A stretch of 39,354 bases of DNA from an uncultured Roseovarius sp. (GTDB taxonomy: Bacteria > Pseudomonadota > Alphaproteobacteria > Rhodobacterales > Rhodobacteraceae), in contig NZ_CAMYMD010000108.1 in NCBI RefSeq assembly GCF_947259555.1, positions 1 to 39,354 of the forward strand, in the 5' to 3' direction. Shown here piece after piece: positions 8,071 through 16,927 of the stretch. Every line of letters starts with the position of its first letter. Position 1 is the stretch's first letter. The notes beneath the pieces are model-generated. The model was not told where the DNA came from. It was given only the letters and a program-made list of their open reading frames with translations, and ran no database searches. Both the position numbers and the translations under genes were made by a program.

Positions 8071-9027
8071 TCATGCCGCGTGCCGGCGTGAGATTGCCAG
8101 GCTTTCGCATCGCCCCGCCTCTATCGTCTGATCCGACCCCAGACGCCGCGCGCGCAGCGTCACCTGCCAGCCCCCATGGCCGGGCGCAATCCGATAAAGG
8201 TGATAGGCCGCCGGTTCGTGATGCATTGACGACGCCGAGGGCACGCCGATCACCGGGGCCGGTCCGTCGCACGTGGGCAGCATCTGGTGATGGCTGCGGT
8301 GGCTATGGCCATGCAGGACCAACTCAACACCTTCGCGTTCAAGCAGTGCGCAGAACTCGGCGTGATCGCGCAGGTGCTTGCGCGGTGAAACTGTGCCCGG
8401 CAACGGCGGATGATGGATCATCAACAGACGAAACAATCCCTCCTCCCGTGTTTGGCGCAGCAGCGCAGCAAGTCGCTCACGTTGTGCAGCCCCCACCTCG
8501 CCCACGGCAAACCCAAGCGGCGACACCACGGCGCTGGACACGCCGATCAGGGCAAGCGCACCACGTCGGCGTAGCACCGGAAAGGCGCGTGACAGGTCAG
8601 GGGCCCCGGATACCGCATCGCCTTGCCAATAGGGCTGCCATTGCGCGGCACCCTTGTCCCAGGCCCCGGCCACCAGCGCCTCGTGGTTGCCGGGAATCGT
8701 CATCACGCGGGACGCGTCGCCCAAGGCATCCAGCCAGTGCCGCGCCGCGCGATACTCGCTTTCGAGACCAAGATTGGTCAAGTCACCGCTGACCATGATC
8801 AGGTCCGGCGCATGGCCCTGCATGTCCGCAACCAGACGCGCCAGGATTTCGGGACGGTGGCGGCGGTGCCGCTTGGTGCGCCAGGACAGCAGCCCGAGAA
8901 GGCGCTTGTTCAACACCTCGCGCAACGGCACCTTCACCGGCAAAGGCAGATGCGGGTCCGAAATATGCGCGAGTGTCACCCCTGCGGGTGTGTTGCTTTC
9001 GGGTCCCTGCATTGCCATCGCCACCAT
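8071..9027 (-). CDS. calcineurin-like metallophosphoesterase
   Basis: A 318-residue metallophosphoesterase with the full set of metal-binding motifs in order: SDPHL, GDLTN, GNHEA, HHPPLP and HGHSH. The family hydrolyses phosphomono- or diesters, including lipid and nucleotide-linked ones (for example UDP-diacylglucosamine or phosphatidylglycerophosphate-type substrates). There is no signal peptide or clear membrane segment, so it is probably cytoplasmic. The start is uncertain: ATGs at 9027, 9018 and 9012 are all possible and the ribosome binding site is weak. It follows spt by 42 nt. Inference: it removes a phosphate from a sphingolipid head group or precursor. Confidence 0.8.
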   Translation of the reverse strand: MVAMAMQGPESNTPAGVTLAHISDPHLPLPVKVPLREVLNKRLLGLLSWRTKRHRRHRPEILARLVADMQGHAPDLIMVSGDLTNLGLESEYRAARHWLDALGDASRVMTIPGNHEALVAGAWDKGAAQWQPYWQGDAVSGAPDLSRAFPVLRRRGALALIGVSSAVVSPLGFAVGEVGAAQRERLAALLRQTREEGLFRLLMIHHPPLPGTVSPRKHLRDHAEFCALLEREGVELVLHGHSHRSHHQMLPTCDGPAPVIGVPSASSMHHEPAAYHLYRIAPGHGGWQVTLRARRLGSDQTIEAGRCESLAISRRHAA

Positions 9028-9069
9028 GTCCGAAACGGGTCTCGCGCGCCGGGCGCGCGGGCTGGATGC

Positions 9070-10278
9070 CTAATGCGCGCTTGCGCCGACGGCTCTGTCC
9101 GATCCGGCACTGACCGCCTTGAACGCGCTCAGAATGGCGTCGATCTGCTCAAAGCTGTGCGCGGCGCTCAGGCTGCACCGCAAGAGTGCCGCCGAATCGG
9201 GCGCTGCGGGCGGCAGCACCAGGTTGACATAGACCCCCTCGTCGAGCAGCGCATTCCAGAGCCGCGCCCCCTCTTCCTTGGAGGGCACACGCACCGCAAT
9301 CACCGGGCTGACGGTCGACGCAAGCTCGTAACCCTGCCCCTCGAGCCCGTCATAAAGACGATTGGCATTGGCCCAGAGCTTGTCCTTGATCTCGGGCCGG
9401 GTGCGGATCGCGCGCAAGGCGGCATCGGCGGCGGCGATATTGGCCGGGCTCGACGACGCGGTGAAGATATAGGGGCGGCTGCCATACCGCAAAAGCTGCA
9501 TCTCGGGGTGGCGGCTGACGCAGAAACCACCCAGCGAGGCCAGGCTCTTACTGAACGTGCCGGTGATGAAATCGACCTGATCGAGAATACCCGCCTCTTC
9601 GCAAAGGCCCAGCCCTCTCTCGCCATAGACACCGAATGAATGCGCCTCATCGACCATGAACCAGGCGCCATATTCCTTGGCCACGGCACATAGATCGGCC
9701 AGCGGCGCGACATCGCCCAGCATGCTGTAGAGTCCTTCGGCAATGACCAGCGCGCCCTCGGCCTCGCCGCCCAGGCGGCGCAGGCGCTTGCGCAAGTCTT
9801 CGGGGTCATTGTGCCGGAACGCCAGAAAATCGGCCCCGCTGATGCGACAGCCGTCATAGATACAGGCGTGGCTGTGGCTGTCGAGCACGACCTTGTCGCC
9901 CGGGCGCAGGATGCCCATCAAGAGGCCCAGATTGGTCTGGTATCCGGTTGAAAAAATCATCGCCGACGGCACGCCGTAGAACTCCGCGAAATCGCGCTCC
10001 AGCGCGGCGTGCCCGGCAAAGCTGCCATTGGCCATGCGGGACCCGGTGGTGCCGCTGCCCTGCTCATGCATCGCGGCACAGGCCGCGTCGAGCAACTCCG
10101 GCTCGAAGGTCAGGCCAAGATAGTTGTTGGTGCCAACAAGGATCGTGCGCTTGCCCGCGATCAGCGCCTCGGTGGGCGACAGGATCTTTTCCATGACGAT
10201 CCGGCTGGGATCGGCCTCGACGGCCCCCAGCGAATCCCGAATATGCGCCAGTTCGGCGAAGCGGTCTGAAATACTCAT
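9070..10278 (-). CDS. spt: serine palmitoyltransferase (alpha-oxoamine synthase)
   Basis: A 402-residue PLP enzyme of the alpha-oxoamine synthase family. It condenses an acyl thioester with an amino acid. PLP Lys244 lies in GTFSKSLASLGG, the pyridine-nitrogen Asp210 and His213 in VDEAHSFG, and the stacking His137 in SHSHACIYDG. Related enzymes are BioF (8-amino-7-oxononanoate synthase) and KBL. The dedicated acyl carrier protein overlapping it by ATGA, together with CerR and an acyl-AMP ligase, points to Spt, the first step of bacterial sphingolipid synthesis (serine plus acyl-ACP to 3-ketosphinganine). The absence of bio genes nearby argues against BioF. The amino acid substrate cannot be proven from sequence. 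Confidence 0.9.
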   Translation of the reverse strand: MSISDRFAELAHIRDSLGAVEADPSRIVMEKILSPTEALIAGKRTILVGTNNYLGLTFEPELLDAACAAMHEQGSGTTGSRMANGSFAGHAALERDFAEFYGVPSAMIFSTGYQTNLGLLMGILRPGDKVVLDSHSHACIYDGCRISGADFLAFRHNDPEDLRKRLRRLGGEAEGALVIAEGLYSMLGDVAPLADLCAVAKEYGAWFMVDEAHSFGVYGERGLGLCEEAGILDQVDFITGTFSKSLASLGGFCVSRHPEMQLLRYGSRPYIFTASSSPANIAAADAALRAIRTRPEIKDKLWANANRLYDGLEGQGYELASTVSPVIAVRVPSKEEGARLWNALLDEGVYVNLVLPPAAPDSAALLRCSLSAAHSFEQIDAILSAFKAVSAGSDRAVGASAH

Positions 10279-10541
10279 GGCCTGTTCTCAACCAGTTGCT
10301 TGATTTGATCGGCGAGGTCCTGAACCGTATTGACGTTGGCCATCATGTTCAACGGAAAGCTGATGTCGAAGGTATCCTCGACCTCCATCAAAAGCTCCAT
10401 CATGTTGACCGAGTCGATGTTCATATCGGCGGCCAGGTCGGTTTGCGCGTTCAGCTCGTCCGACTTGGTGGGAAACCGCGCCAGATGCGTCAGCAGCGTC
10501 TGCATGATCTCCTGGTCCAGGTCTTGGGTCTCATGTGACAT
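10275..10541 (-). CDS. acpR: acyl carrier protein dedicated to sphingolipid synthesis
   Basis: An 88-residue acidic acyl carrier protein. The phosphopantetheine attachment serine is Ser44 in MNIDSVNMMEL, so the usual DSL reads DSV. I chose the ATG at 10541, preceded by AAGGT. A GTG at 10556 would add five residues. Its start overlaps the end of the cerR-like gene by 11 nt and its stop overlaps the spt start by 4 nt. Known: Caulobacter has a special ACP (AcpR) between spt and the reductase gene that supplies acyl groups to Spt. The same order here supports that role. Confidence 0.88.
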   Translation of the reverse strand: MSHETQDLDQEIMQTLLTHLARFPTKSDELNAQTDLAADMNIDSVNMMELLMEVEDTFDISFPLNMMANVNTVQDLADQIKQLVENRP

Positions 10542-11493
10542 TAGATTTACCTTCACGAGTTTTGGCGGTGCGTCCCGGCAAGAGCGGAGACAGACCGTCC
10601 TGCAGAGAGATATCCGGCTGCCAGCCGGTGGCCAGTGTTATTTCAGTATTGTCGCACACCCAATCGGGGTGGCGAAGCTCGTTGATCTTGCCGGGTGTCA
10701 TCATCGGCATGTAGCCAAAGACACGGGCAGCCATCAGATTTACCGTTGCAATGGACCGCAAAACGCTCTCGGGCAGTTTCAGGCGCCAGCCGCGACCGCG
10801 GCCCGCCACGCTCTCGACAATGGTCGCGATCTCGTCCCAGCTATATCCTGCATCATGGCCATCGTGGAGTTCATAAGTACCCTGCGCCGGGCTGTCCAGA
10901 AGTTTGACCGCAGCTTTCGCAAGGTCATCCACATGCAACAGAGAGGCGCGCGCGCCCGCAGCCCCGGGCATCGGCACGACCCCCCGCGCCATCAGCTGCA
11001 ACAGCGGCAAAAGCTCTTGATCGCCGGGGCCGTAGATCGCCGGGGGCCGCAGAACGGCGCAGCACAGCTCGCTGCCTTCGGCGACCTCTGCCAGCATCGC
11101 CTCGCCCGCCCGCTTGCTCGCGGCATAGGGGGACAGTCCGGGCTCACGCGCGGCCAGTGACGACATCAGCACGAAACGAGAGACCGAAGGGGCCTCGCGC
11201 GCGACACGCGCAACCCCTGCAACGCCTTCGGCATTGACCGGTAGAAAGTCGGCCTCATCCCGACCGCGCACCTTACCCGCCACGTGGATCACGCTGCCTG
11301 CGCCGTCCATCAGTCCGCGCAGGGTGCCTTCGTCAGACAATTCACCCTGCACGATTTCCAGTCCGGGATGGCTGATCGCCAGCGGCTTGCGGTGCACCAG
11401 CGCCCTTACAGGCCGCCCGGACGCGAGCAGGTGCGCCACAAGGGCCTGCCCGACAAACCCAGACGCACCGGTCACGGCGACGGCTGTGCTCAT
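10531..11493 (-). CDS. cerR: NAD-dependent epimerase/dehydratase family, probable ceramide reductase CerR
   Basis: A 320-residue extended short-chain dehydrogenase. The Rossmann motif TGASGFVGQ is at residues 9-17. The catalytic YxxxK is present as YAASK. Family members act on nucleotide sugars or steroids (3-beta-HSD type). In Caulobacter the homologue in the same position, CerR, reduces 3-oxoceramide to dihydroceramide. Start and stop overlap the neighbouring acyl-AMP ligase and ACP genes, so translation is coupled. The CerR assignment comes from gene order plus family; a sugar epimerase is unlikely in this setting. Confidence 0.82.
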   Translation of the reverse strand: MSTAVAVTGASGFVGQALVAHLLASGRPVRALVHRKPLAISHPGLEIVQGELSDEGTLRGLMDGAGSVIHVAGKVRGRDEADFLPVNAEGVAGVARVAREAPSVSRFVLMSSLAAREPGLSPYAASKRAGEAMLAEVAEGSELCCAVLRPPAIYGPGDQELLPLLQLMARGVVPMPGAAGARASLLHVDDLAKAAVKLLDSPAQGTYELHDGHDAGYSWDEIATIVESVAGRGRGWRLKLPESVLRSIATVNLMAARVFGYMPMMTPGKINELRHPDWVCDNTEITLATGWQPDISLQDGLSPLLPGRTAKTREGKSNVT

Positions 11494-13295
11494 GCGATAT
11501 TACGGATCGGTGCCCTGTCGTGATCAACCGGTGCGGTGTCGATGGGCTCGGGTTTGACCTCCGCGCCCGCCGCACGCCGCCGCCCAAGGAAATCGAGCCG
11601 CGCCCGCGCCCGCGCCAGCTTGCCCGACGATGTGCGGGGCAAGGTGCGGGTTGGCACCAGTTCGATCACGCAGTCGATCCCGAATTCCGAGCGCACCAGC
11701 GACGCGATGGTCTTGACCAGACGCGCGCGCTTGATCTCGTCCCGCTCGCGGCATTGGATCACCAGAACGGCGGTCTCCTGCTGATCCTTCTCCGACGGAA
11801 CCGAGAACGCAGCGGCATCGGTGTAGTTCACACCGGGTTGCGTCTTGGCGATGTATTCCAGATCTTCGGGCCAGATATTGCGGCCATGAATGATGATCAT
11901 GTCCTTCTTGCGCCCGGTCACGAACAGCCGACCATTCGCGAGATACCCGATATCGCCCGTATCGAGCCAGCCATCGGCGCTCAGCGTTTCGCGCGTCATT
12001 CCCTCATCCTTGAAATAACGGCTCATCACACTGGGACCGCGCAGGTGAACGACACCGGCGTGACGCTCGGGCAGATCATTGCCGTTTTCGTCCCGGATCG
12101 CGATGTCAAAGCTTGGCAACAACGCGCCGCAATCGACAAAGCGAGAGACGCGGCGTTTGGCTTTCAGGGCCTCTTCTGGAACGAGCGGGTTTGCAACGCT
12201 GTCTTGCTGCATGTTTTCAGCATCGACATAATCGATCTTGAGTTCCTCATCGAGCCCCGCAAAGCTGATGCCGAGCGAGCATTCGGCCATGCCATAGCAT
12301 GGCAGGAACGCGGTCGACTTGAACCCGGCAGGGGCCAGCGCCTCGGCAAAGCGTTGTAGCGGTTCGGGATTGATCATCTCCGCGCCCACACAGGCAACGC
12401 GCAGGGCGCTCAGGTCCCACTTTTCGGCATCGCTCGCGCGCACGCGCATCGCCGCCAGATCATAGCCGAACGGAGGGCCCGAGGTGATCGTGGTTCGATT
12501 GGCCGACATCATTTCCAGCCACTTGCGCGGCCGCATCGCGAAATCCTGGGTGCCCAGGAAGTCGACTGACCGTTGGGTCGCCATCGGCATCATGATGAAG
12601 GCGACAAGGCCCATGTCATGGTAGAATGGCAGCCAAGAGCCAAAGCGGTCATCCGAGGCCATCTTGAGGCCGTGCTCTGCCATATCGCGGATGTTGGCCA
12701 GAACGGTGGCTTGGTCGATCACCACACCACGCGGAAACCGGGTGCTGCCCGATGTATACTGTATATAAGCGATGCTGTCCGGCGCGATCGACGGCAGGTC
12801 TTGCACCGATGGATCAAGAGCGTCGAAGTCGTCCGGAGTTCCGACAAAGGTCAGAGCGGCATCGGCAGTCGCTTCTTCGAGAAAGCTCATCCACTCGACG
12901 GGAGCCATGGCCACCGACGCGCCGCAATTTTCAATCAAACCGCGAAGCTGCGCGACATACCCTGCATGGCCACCGATATGCATTGTGGCAGGCAGCGGCA
13001 CAGGCACCAGACCGGCATACTGGCAAGCCCAGAAGAAACGCACAAAATGCGGCGACGTTTCGGCGACAAGCCCCACCCTGGCACCCGGCTCCAGGCCGAG
13101 ACCCAACATGCGCCGCGCAAGCGCTACCGCATCGCGCTTCAGGTCGCGATAAGTCGCACTGGCATAGACTTCACCACGAGCGTTGTAAAAGTTAACGCCG
13201 GTTTGACCTTGTGCAGCGTAGTCGAGAGCTTCTTTAAGAGTCGGGAAGTCTGCCCGTCGCAAAGCGAGGGCGTGCGAACTGCCTGTCGCCTGCAT
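11490..13295 (-). CDS. fatty acyl-AMP ligase (acyl-ACP synthetase for sphingolipid synthesis)
   Basis: A 601-residue ANL-superfamily adenylating enzyme of the fatty acyl-AMP ligase type. The phosphate-binding loop is YTSGSTRFPRG. SWLPFYHDMGLVAF is the FAAL-type block. The adenylation region has GWLDTGDIGYL and GRKKDMIIIHGRNIWPEDLE. The ATG at 13295 follows AAGGA. It is the first gene of the operon, overlapping cerR by 4 nt. Known: in Caulobacter an acyl-CoA/ACP synthetase beside spt is needed for ceramide synthesis and loads fatty acid onto AcpR. Inference: this is its counterpart. Polyketide FAALs look alike, but no polyketide synthase is present. Confidence 0.87.
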   Translation of the reverse strand: MQATGSSHALALRRADFPTLKEALDYAAQGQTGVNFYNARGEVYASATYRDLKRDAVALARRMLGLGLEPGARVGLVAETSPHFVRFFWACQYAGLVPVPLPATMHIGGHAGYVAQLRGLIENCGASVAMAPVEWMSFLEEATADAALTFVGTPDDFDALDPSVQDLPSIAPDSIAYIQYTSGSTRFPRGVVIDQATVLANIRDMAEHGLKMASDDRFGSWLPFYHDMGLVAFIMMPMATQRSVDFLGTQDFAMRPRKWLEMMSANRTTITSGPPFGYDLAAMRVRASDAEKWDLSALRVACVGAEMINPEPLQRFAEALAPAGFKSTAFLPCYGMAECSLGISFAGLDEELKIDYVDAENMQQDSVANPLVPEEALKAKRRVSRFVDCGALLPSFDIAIRDENGNDLPERHAGVVHLRGPSVMSRYFKDEGMTRETLSADGWLDTGDIGYLANGRLFVTGRKKDMIIIHGRNIWPEDLEYIAKTQPGVNYTDAAAFSVPSEKDQQETAVLVIQCRERDEIKRARLVKTIASLVRSEFGIDCVIELVPTRTLPRTSSGKLARARARLDFLGRRRAAGAEVKPEPIDTAPVDHDRAPIRNIA

Positions 13296-14110
13296 CTCAA
13301 TTATCCTTGTTTCGTTTCCGAATATCTTCGGTTTTCACGTCGTCATACCAAGTGTATTGCATGGGGGCATCTACTGGCACAAGCCGCGGTTTCGCGTCAA
13401 GTCTGCGGCGAGGGACGTCCCCGGCCCGTTTCGGACGAAAGTGCAGTCCCACCGCCGTTATCCCCCGCGACACTGCACCAAAGTCGAGAGCGCGGGGCTG
13501 GTGCGTCGACGGACGCCGACAGTGGCGATTTGGAGCGAGAGACAGGTGACACGGATGCGCGCCCCTACCCCGTTTGAGCGACGGATGTTTGGCACGGTCG
13601 AGAACGCGGCAGCAGAGATGCGTCGTCCGACCCGCATCGCTATGGCGCTTCGCGTATACACATGCATACTACGCGGTCCTCGATATCTCATATTATCTTT
13701 TTATTACAGATATTTATGATATATTACCTAGTCCATTCACGACGTGCGATCCTGGCGGTATCCGGCCTGATACCAAGACCATCAGTTTGGGCGAGCACAA
13801 TGCAGATCTGCGCCGCGACCGATCCGGGCCCAGCACATGAATTGAGCCCGGACCCAGAACCGGTAATCAAAGCATCGAAAGCGGCGCGGAAACGCCGTCT
13901 TGTGACGGGTGAAACGGCTCTCTGAAACCCGCCGCGACCGGGCCTGAAACGCATCGGCAACATCTTGCACTTCATGTAACAAATGGTTTCCAAGCCGTAA
14001 CATGATCACGGGTCCAAACCGGCCATTCACCAAATATTACCGAATATAATCAAAACGTCGCACAGATGTGTTCAAAGCCGTTCGTCCAGCTTTCCTGCGC
14101 GGCTGTCGTA
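13296..14110. other. gene-free stretch upstream of the sphingolipid operon
   Basis: About 0.8 kb between the acyl-AMP ligase start and tRNA-Leu with no frame I can support. It should hold the operon promoter. It contains a 7-bp inverted repeat, GTGCAGT at 13441-13447 and ACTGCAC at 13472-13478. A second is GGTATC at 13757-13762 with GATACC at 13769-13774, six bases apart. There is also a very AT-rich island at 13681-13735. Short open frames exist on both strands but lack ribosome sites or recognisable content. An unrecognised small RNA is possible. Confidence 0.5.
13681..13735. promoter_or_regulatory. AT-rich island
   Basis: Roughly 55 bases dominated by A and T with many TA steps (TCATATTATC, TTTATTAC, GATATATTAC) in otherwise GC-rich DNA. 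Such islands serve as promoters or as sites for xenogeneic-silencer-type proteins (MucR/Ros family in alphaproteobacteria). It lies about 390 bp upstream of the sphingolipid operon. No defined operator is recognised. Confidence 0.35.
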
Positions 14111-14195
14111 TGGTGCGGGTGAAGGGACTCGAACCCCCACGGATTGCTCCGCCAGAACCTAAATCTGGTGCGTCTACCAATTCCGCCACACCCGC
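14111..14195 (-). tRNA. tRNA-Leu (anticodon UAG)
   Basis: Reading the minus strand, the gene starts GCGGGTG and ends CACCCGC-A-CCA, with the CCA encoded. The anticodon arm is CCAGA-TTTAGGT-TCTGG, giving anticodon TAG, which reads CUN leucine codons. A long variable arm and the TTCGAGTCC T-loop are present, as expected for a class II leucine tRNA. It is 85 nt long including CCA. No other tRNA is adjacent. Confidence 0.97.
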
Positions 14196-14201
14196 AATTG
14201 C

Positions 14202-14219
14202 GGCACCAATATTGGCGCC
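14202..14219. repeat. near-perfect palindrome just upstream of tRNA-Leu
   Basis: GGCACCAAT followed directly by ATTGGCGCC, with one G-T mismatch. It begins 7 nt upstream of the tRNA on the minus strand. It could be a protein-binding site or part of the precursor fold. Confidence 0.4.
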
Positions 14220-14372
14220 GCTGGCGCGTTCTCTAGCAAAGCGACCCGACGGATGCGAGAGGAAAATGCGGTCACCCGGCCTGCATCGCGTCCTAAAAAA
14301 AGGCGCGACATTAACCCAATCTTGCCATATTGTGATGAAAAAAACTGAGGCAGTTAACAAGCGAGATACGCC

Positions 14373-14873
14373 ATGAAACCGAAAACGGTCGGGCGGACAG
14401 ACGGCGAATTGGCCGTCTTGGCCCCTGTGGATACATCCGGTCTGTTGGCCGAGAGCATCATTCTCACACTCGACGGAGAGCGTCGTATCACCGATCTGCG
14501 GCCCGGTGACCGTGTCATCACCCGTGACAGCGGATTTGCAGTACTAGAAAATGTGACGCAACGAGAGACGCGCACGCGGGCAGTCCGGATCAAGGCCGGA
14601 TCATTGGGCCATACGCGCCCCGAACGCGATGTGACGCTCCCCGCGGCACAGCCAATCCTTGTACGGGACTGGCGTGCGCAGGCACTCTTTGGTGCATCAC
14701 GCGCTCTTGTTCCGGTAGAACGGCTGGTCGACGGAGAATTCGTCACATTGGACCCGGACACGACGACCATGACGCTCTACACGCTCGATTTTGCGGCCCC
14801 GCATTTGATTTACGTGGATGGGCTCGAACTGAGCAGCAGCGCGGATATGCCGCTAACGGCGCGCGTCGTTTAG
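14373..14873 (+). CDS. Hint (Hedgehog/intein) domain protein
   Basis: A 166-residue stand-alone Hint domain, a type widespread in Rhodobacteraceae. The core reads ILTLDGERRITDL.PGD.VITRDSG near the N-terminus and ends in a PHLIYVDGLELSS block. In autoprocessing Hint domains a Cys or Ser lies at the splice junction, usually within a CF..GT motif. Here the matching place reads LLAESIIL with no cysteine, and there is no substantial N-terminal partner to cleave. Activity is therefore doubtful. The gene converges on nnr with overlapping stops (TTTAG). Biological role unknown. Confidence 0.75.
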   Translation: MKPKTVGRTDGELAVLAPVDTSGLLAESIILTLDGERRITDLRPGDRVITRDSGFAVLENVTQRETRTRAVRIKAGSLGHTRPERDVTLPAAQPILVRDWRAQALFGASRALVPVERLVDGEFVTLDPDTTTMTLYTLDFAAPHLIYVDGLELSSSADMPLTARVV

Positions 14874-16381
14874 GCGACGAACTCACGCAGCACGCGCGGC
14901 AAAGCTTCAGGCAGGTCCTCTGCGATCAATCCCGGGCCGAACACGCGCGCGCAGGCGGCGTGCAGCCAAGCCGCAGACTGAGTCGCTTGCCATGACGTCA
15001 TATCGCGCGCCATCAATCCGGCGATGAACCCGGCCAACACATCCCCCGCCCCGGCTGTCGCGAGCCACGGCACGGCGTCATCATAGCATGCGGCATGGAT
15101 GACACAGCGTCCGTCCGGGGCCGCAATGACCGTATCCGGCCCTTTCAAAAGCACCACACAGCCGGCGCGGTGCGCGGCCTCTTTTGTGGCATCCAGTTTG
15201 GAGCGGGCGGGCCCCTTGACCGCATCTCCCGTGACGCCTTCAGCCAGATCCGGGAAAAGCCGCCCGAACTCCCCGGCATGCGGCGTGAGCACACAGTCTT
15301 GGTGCAACATATCAAACAGGATTTCGGGCACCTCGGCATAGGCGGTCAACGCATCGGCATCAAGCACAACGCCCGGCGCGTGAGGCGCATGCAGCGCCAC
15401 CGGCACAAGCGCCCGCGCACGCGCCTGACCCAACCCCGGCCCGAGACAGAGCGCCGTGATCCGCCGATCTTTCAGGCTGCCGGCCAGATCATCCGGCGCC
15501 GAGATCCTGCGCAGCATCAAAGCGGTGATCTGCGTCGAAACTTCCAGCTGTGCAGATGGCGGCACCCCAAGCGTGACCACGCCCGCCCCGACGCGCAAGG
15601 CACCGCGCGCCGCCAATCGCGCCGCACCTGTGGCCCCGGCCCCACCGCTCAACACCAGCGCGTGACCGCTGCTGTACTTGTGGCCATAATCGTCTTTTTT
15701 GGACACATCGGAACAAGGCCGCGCAACGCGGTGTGTTGCGCCCTCGACCGAACGGTCCGGCAAGCCGATATCGACCAACGAAAGGCGGCCACAATGCTGC
15801 GGCCCGGCATCGAGGTAATGCCCGCATTTGGCACGGTGAAACGTAACAGTGAGATCAGCTCGAACCGCGGCAGTGCCGAGCACACGACCACTGTCACCGC
15901 ACAGCCCTGACGGCAGATCGACAGCCACAACTCTGCCCCGGCATCCTCCCTGCGCCCAGGACAACGCGTGCCCCTCCAGAGGCCGCGTGAGACCAGTGCC
16001 AAAGAGCGCGTCGACGTAAACATCTGCCTGAGCATCGCGCGCAGCGTCAAGCGGGGCAACGTCATCACCTGCATGCCAGCGATCATAATTCGCCCGCGCA
16101 TCCGGCGGCAGTTGCTCCGCACTGCCCAACAAGAACACGCTGACCTGCCAGCCGCGCGCCTTCATCAGCCTCGCCACAACAAAGCCGTCGCCGCCATTGT
16201 TTCCCGGGCCGCATAGTACGGCCGCACGATGTGGCACAGCGGCCAGATCGGGCCAACGGTTGAGAATTGCATCGAGCAAACCCTGTCCCGCCCGCTCCAT
16301 CAACGCGCAACCGGTCGTGATCCCCGACTCAATGGCGGCCGTTTCCTCGGCGCGCATCTGCGCTGCAGTCAGTATATTCAT
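14870..16381 (-). CDS. nnr: bifunctional NAD(P)H-hydrate epimerase / ADP-dependent NAD(P)H-hydrate dehydratase
   Basis: A 503-residue two-domain metabolite-repair enzyme. The N-terminal YjeF_N half (about 1-215) has AVLCGPGNNGGDGFV and DALFGTGL. The C-terminal YjeF_C/CARKD half has GPGLGQ and the ATAGAGDVLAGFIAG nucleotide/catalytic loop. The two activities repair hydrated NADH and NADPH (NADHX/NADPHX). The ATG at 16381 has GGAG 11 nt upstream. A TTG at 16405 would add eight residues and is less likely. It diverges from glnB. Confidence 0.93.
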   Translation of the reverse strand: MNILTAAQMRAEETAAIESGITTGCALMERAGQGLLDAILNRWPDLAAVPHRAAVLCGPGNNGGDGFVVARLMKARGWQVSVFLLGSAEQLPPDARANYDRWHAGDDVAPLDAARDAQADVYVDALFGTGLTRPLEGHALSWAQGGCRGRVVAVDLPSGLCGDSGRVLGTAAVRADLTVTFHRAKCGHYLDAGPQHCGRLSLVDIGLPDRSVEGATHRVARPCSDVSKKDDYGHKYSSGHALVLSGGAGATGAARLAARGALRVGAGVVTLGVPPSAQLEVSTQITALMLRRISAPDDLAGSLKDRRITALCLGPGLGQARARALVPVALHAPHAPGVVLDADALTAYAEVPEILFDMLHQDCVLTPHAGEFGRLFPDLAEGVTGDAVKGPARSKLDATKEAAHRAGCVVLLKGPDTVIAAPDGRCVIHAACYDDAVPWLATAGAGDVLAGFIAGLMARDMTSWQATQSAAWLHAACARVFGPGLIAEDLPEALPRVLREFVA

Positions 16382-16415
16382 CTCGTCGCGCACTCCGCGT
16401 TTCAATTTCGCCTAA

Positions 16416-16895
<480 letters not shown>

Positions 16896-16927
16896 ACATC
16901 TACTCCAGCAAGAAAAGGAAAAAGAGA

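Noticed and set aside
9070..10278. Biotin synthesis gene bioF
   Set aside because: The alpha-oxoamine synthase family includes BioF, but the overlapping ACP, CerR-like and acyl-AMP ligase genes and the absence of other bio genes favour serine palmitoyltransferase.
13357..13840. Overlapping small open frames in the gene-free region
   Set aside because: They lack ribosome sites and recognisable sequence; the overlapping frames on both strands suggest chance.
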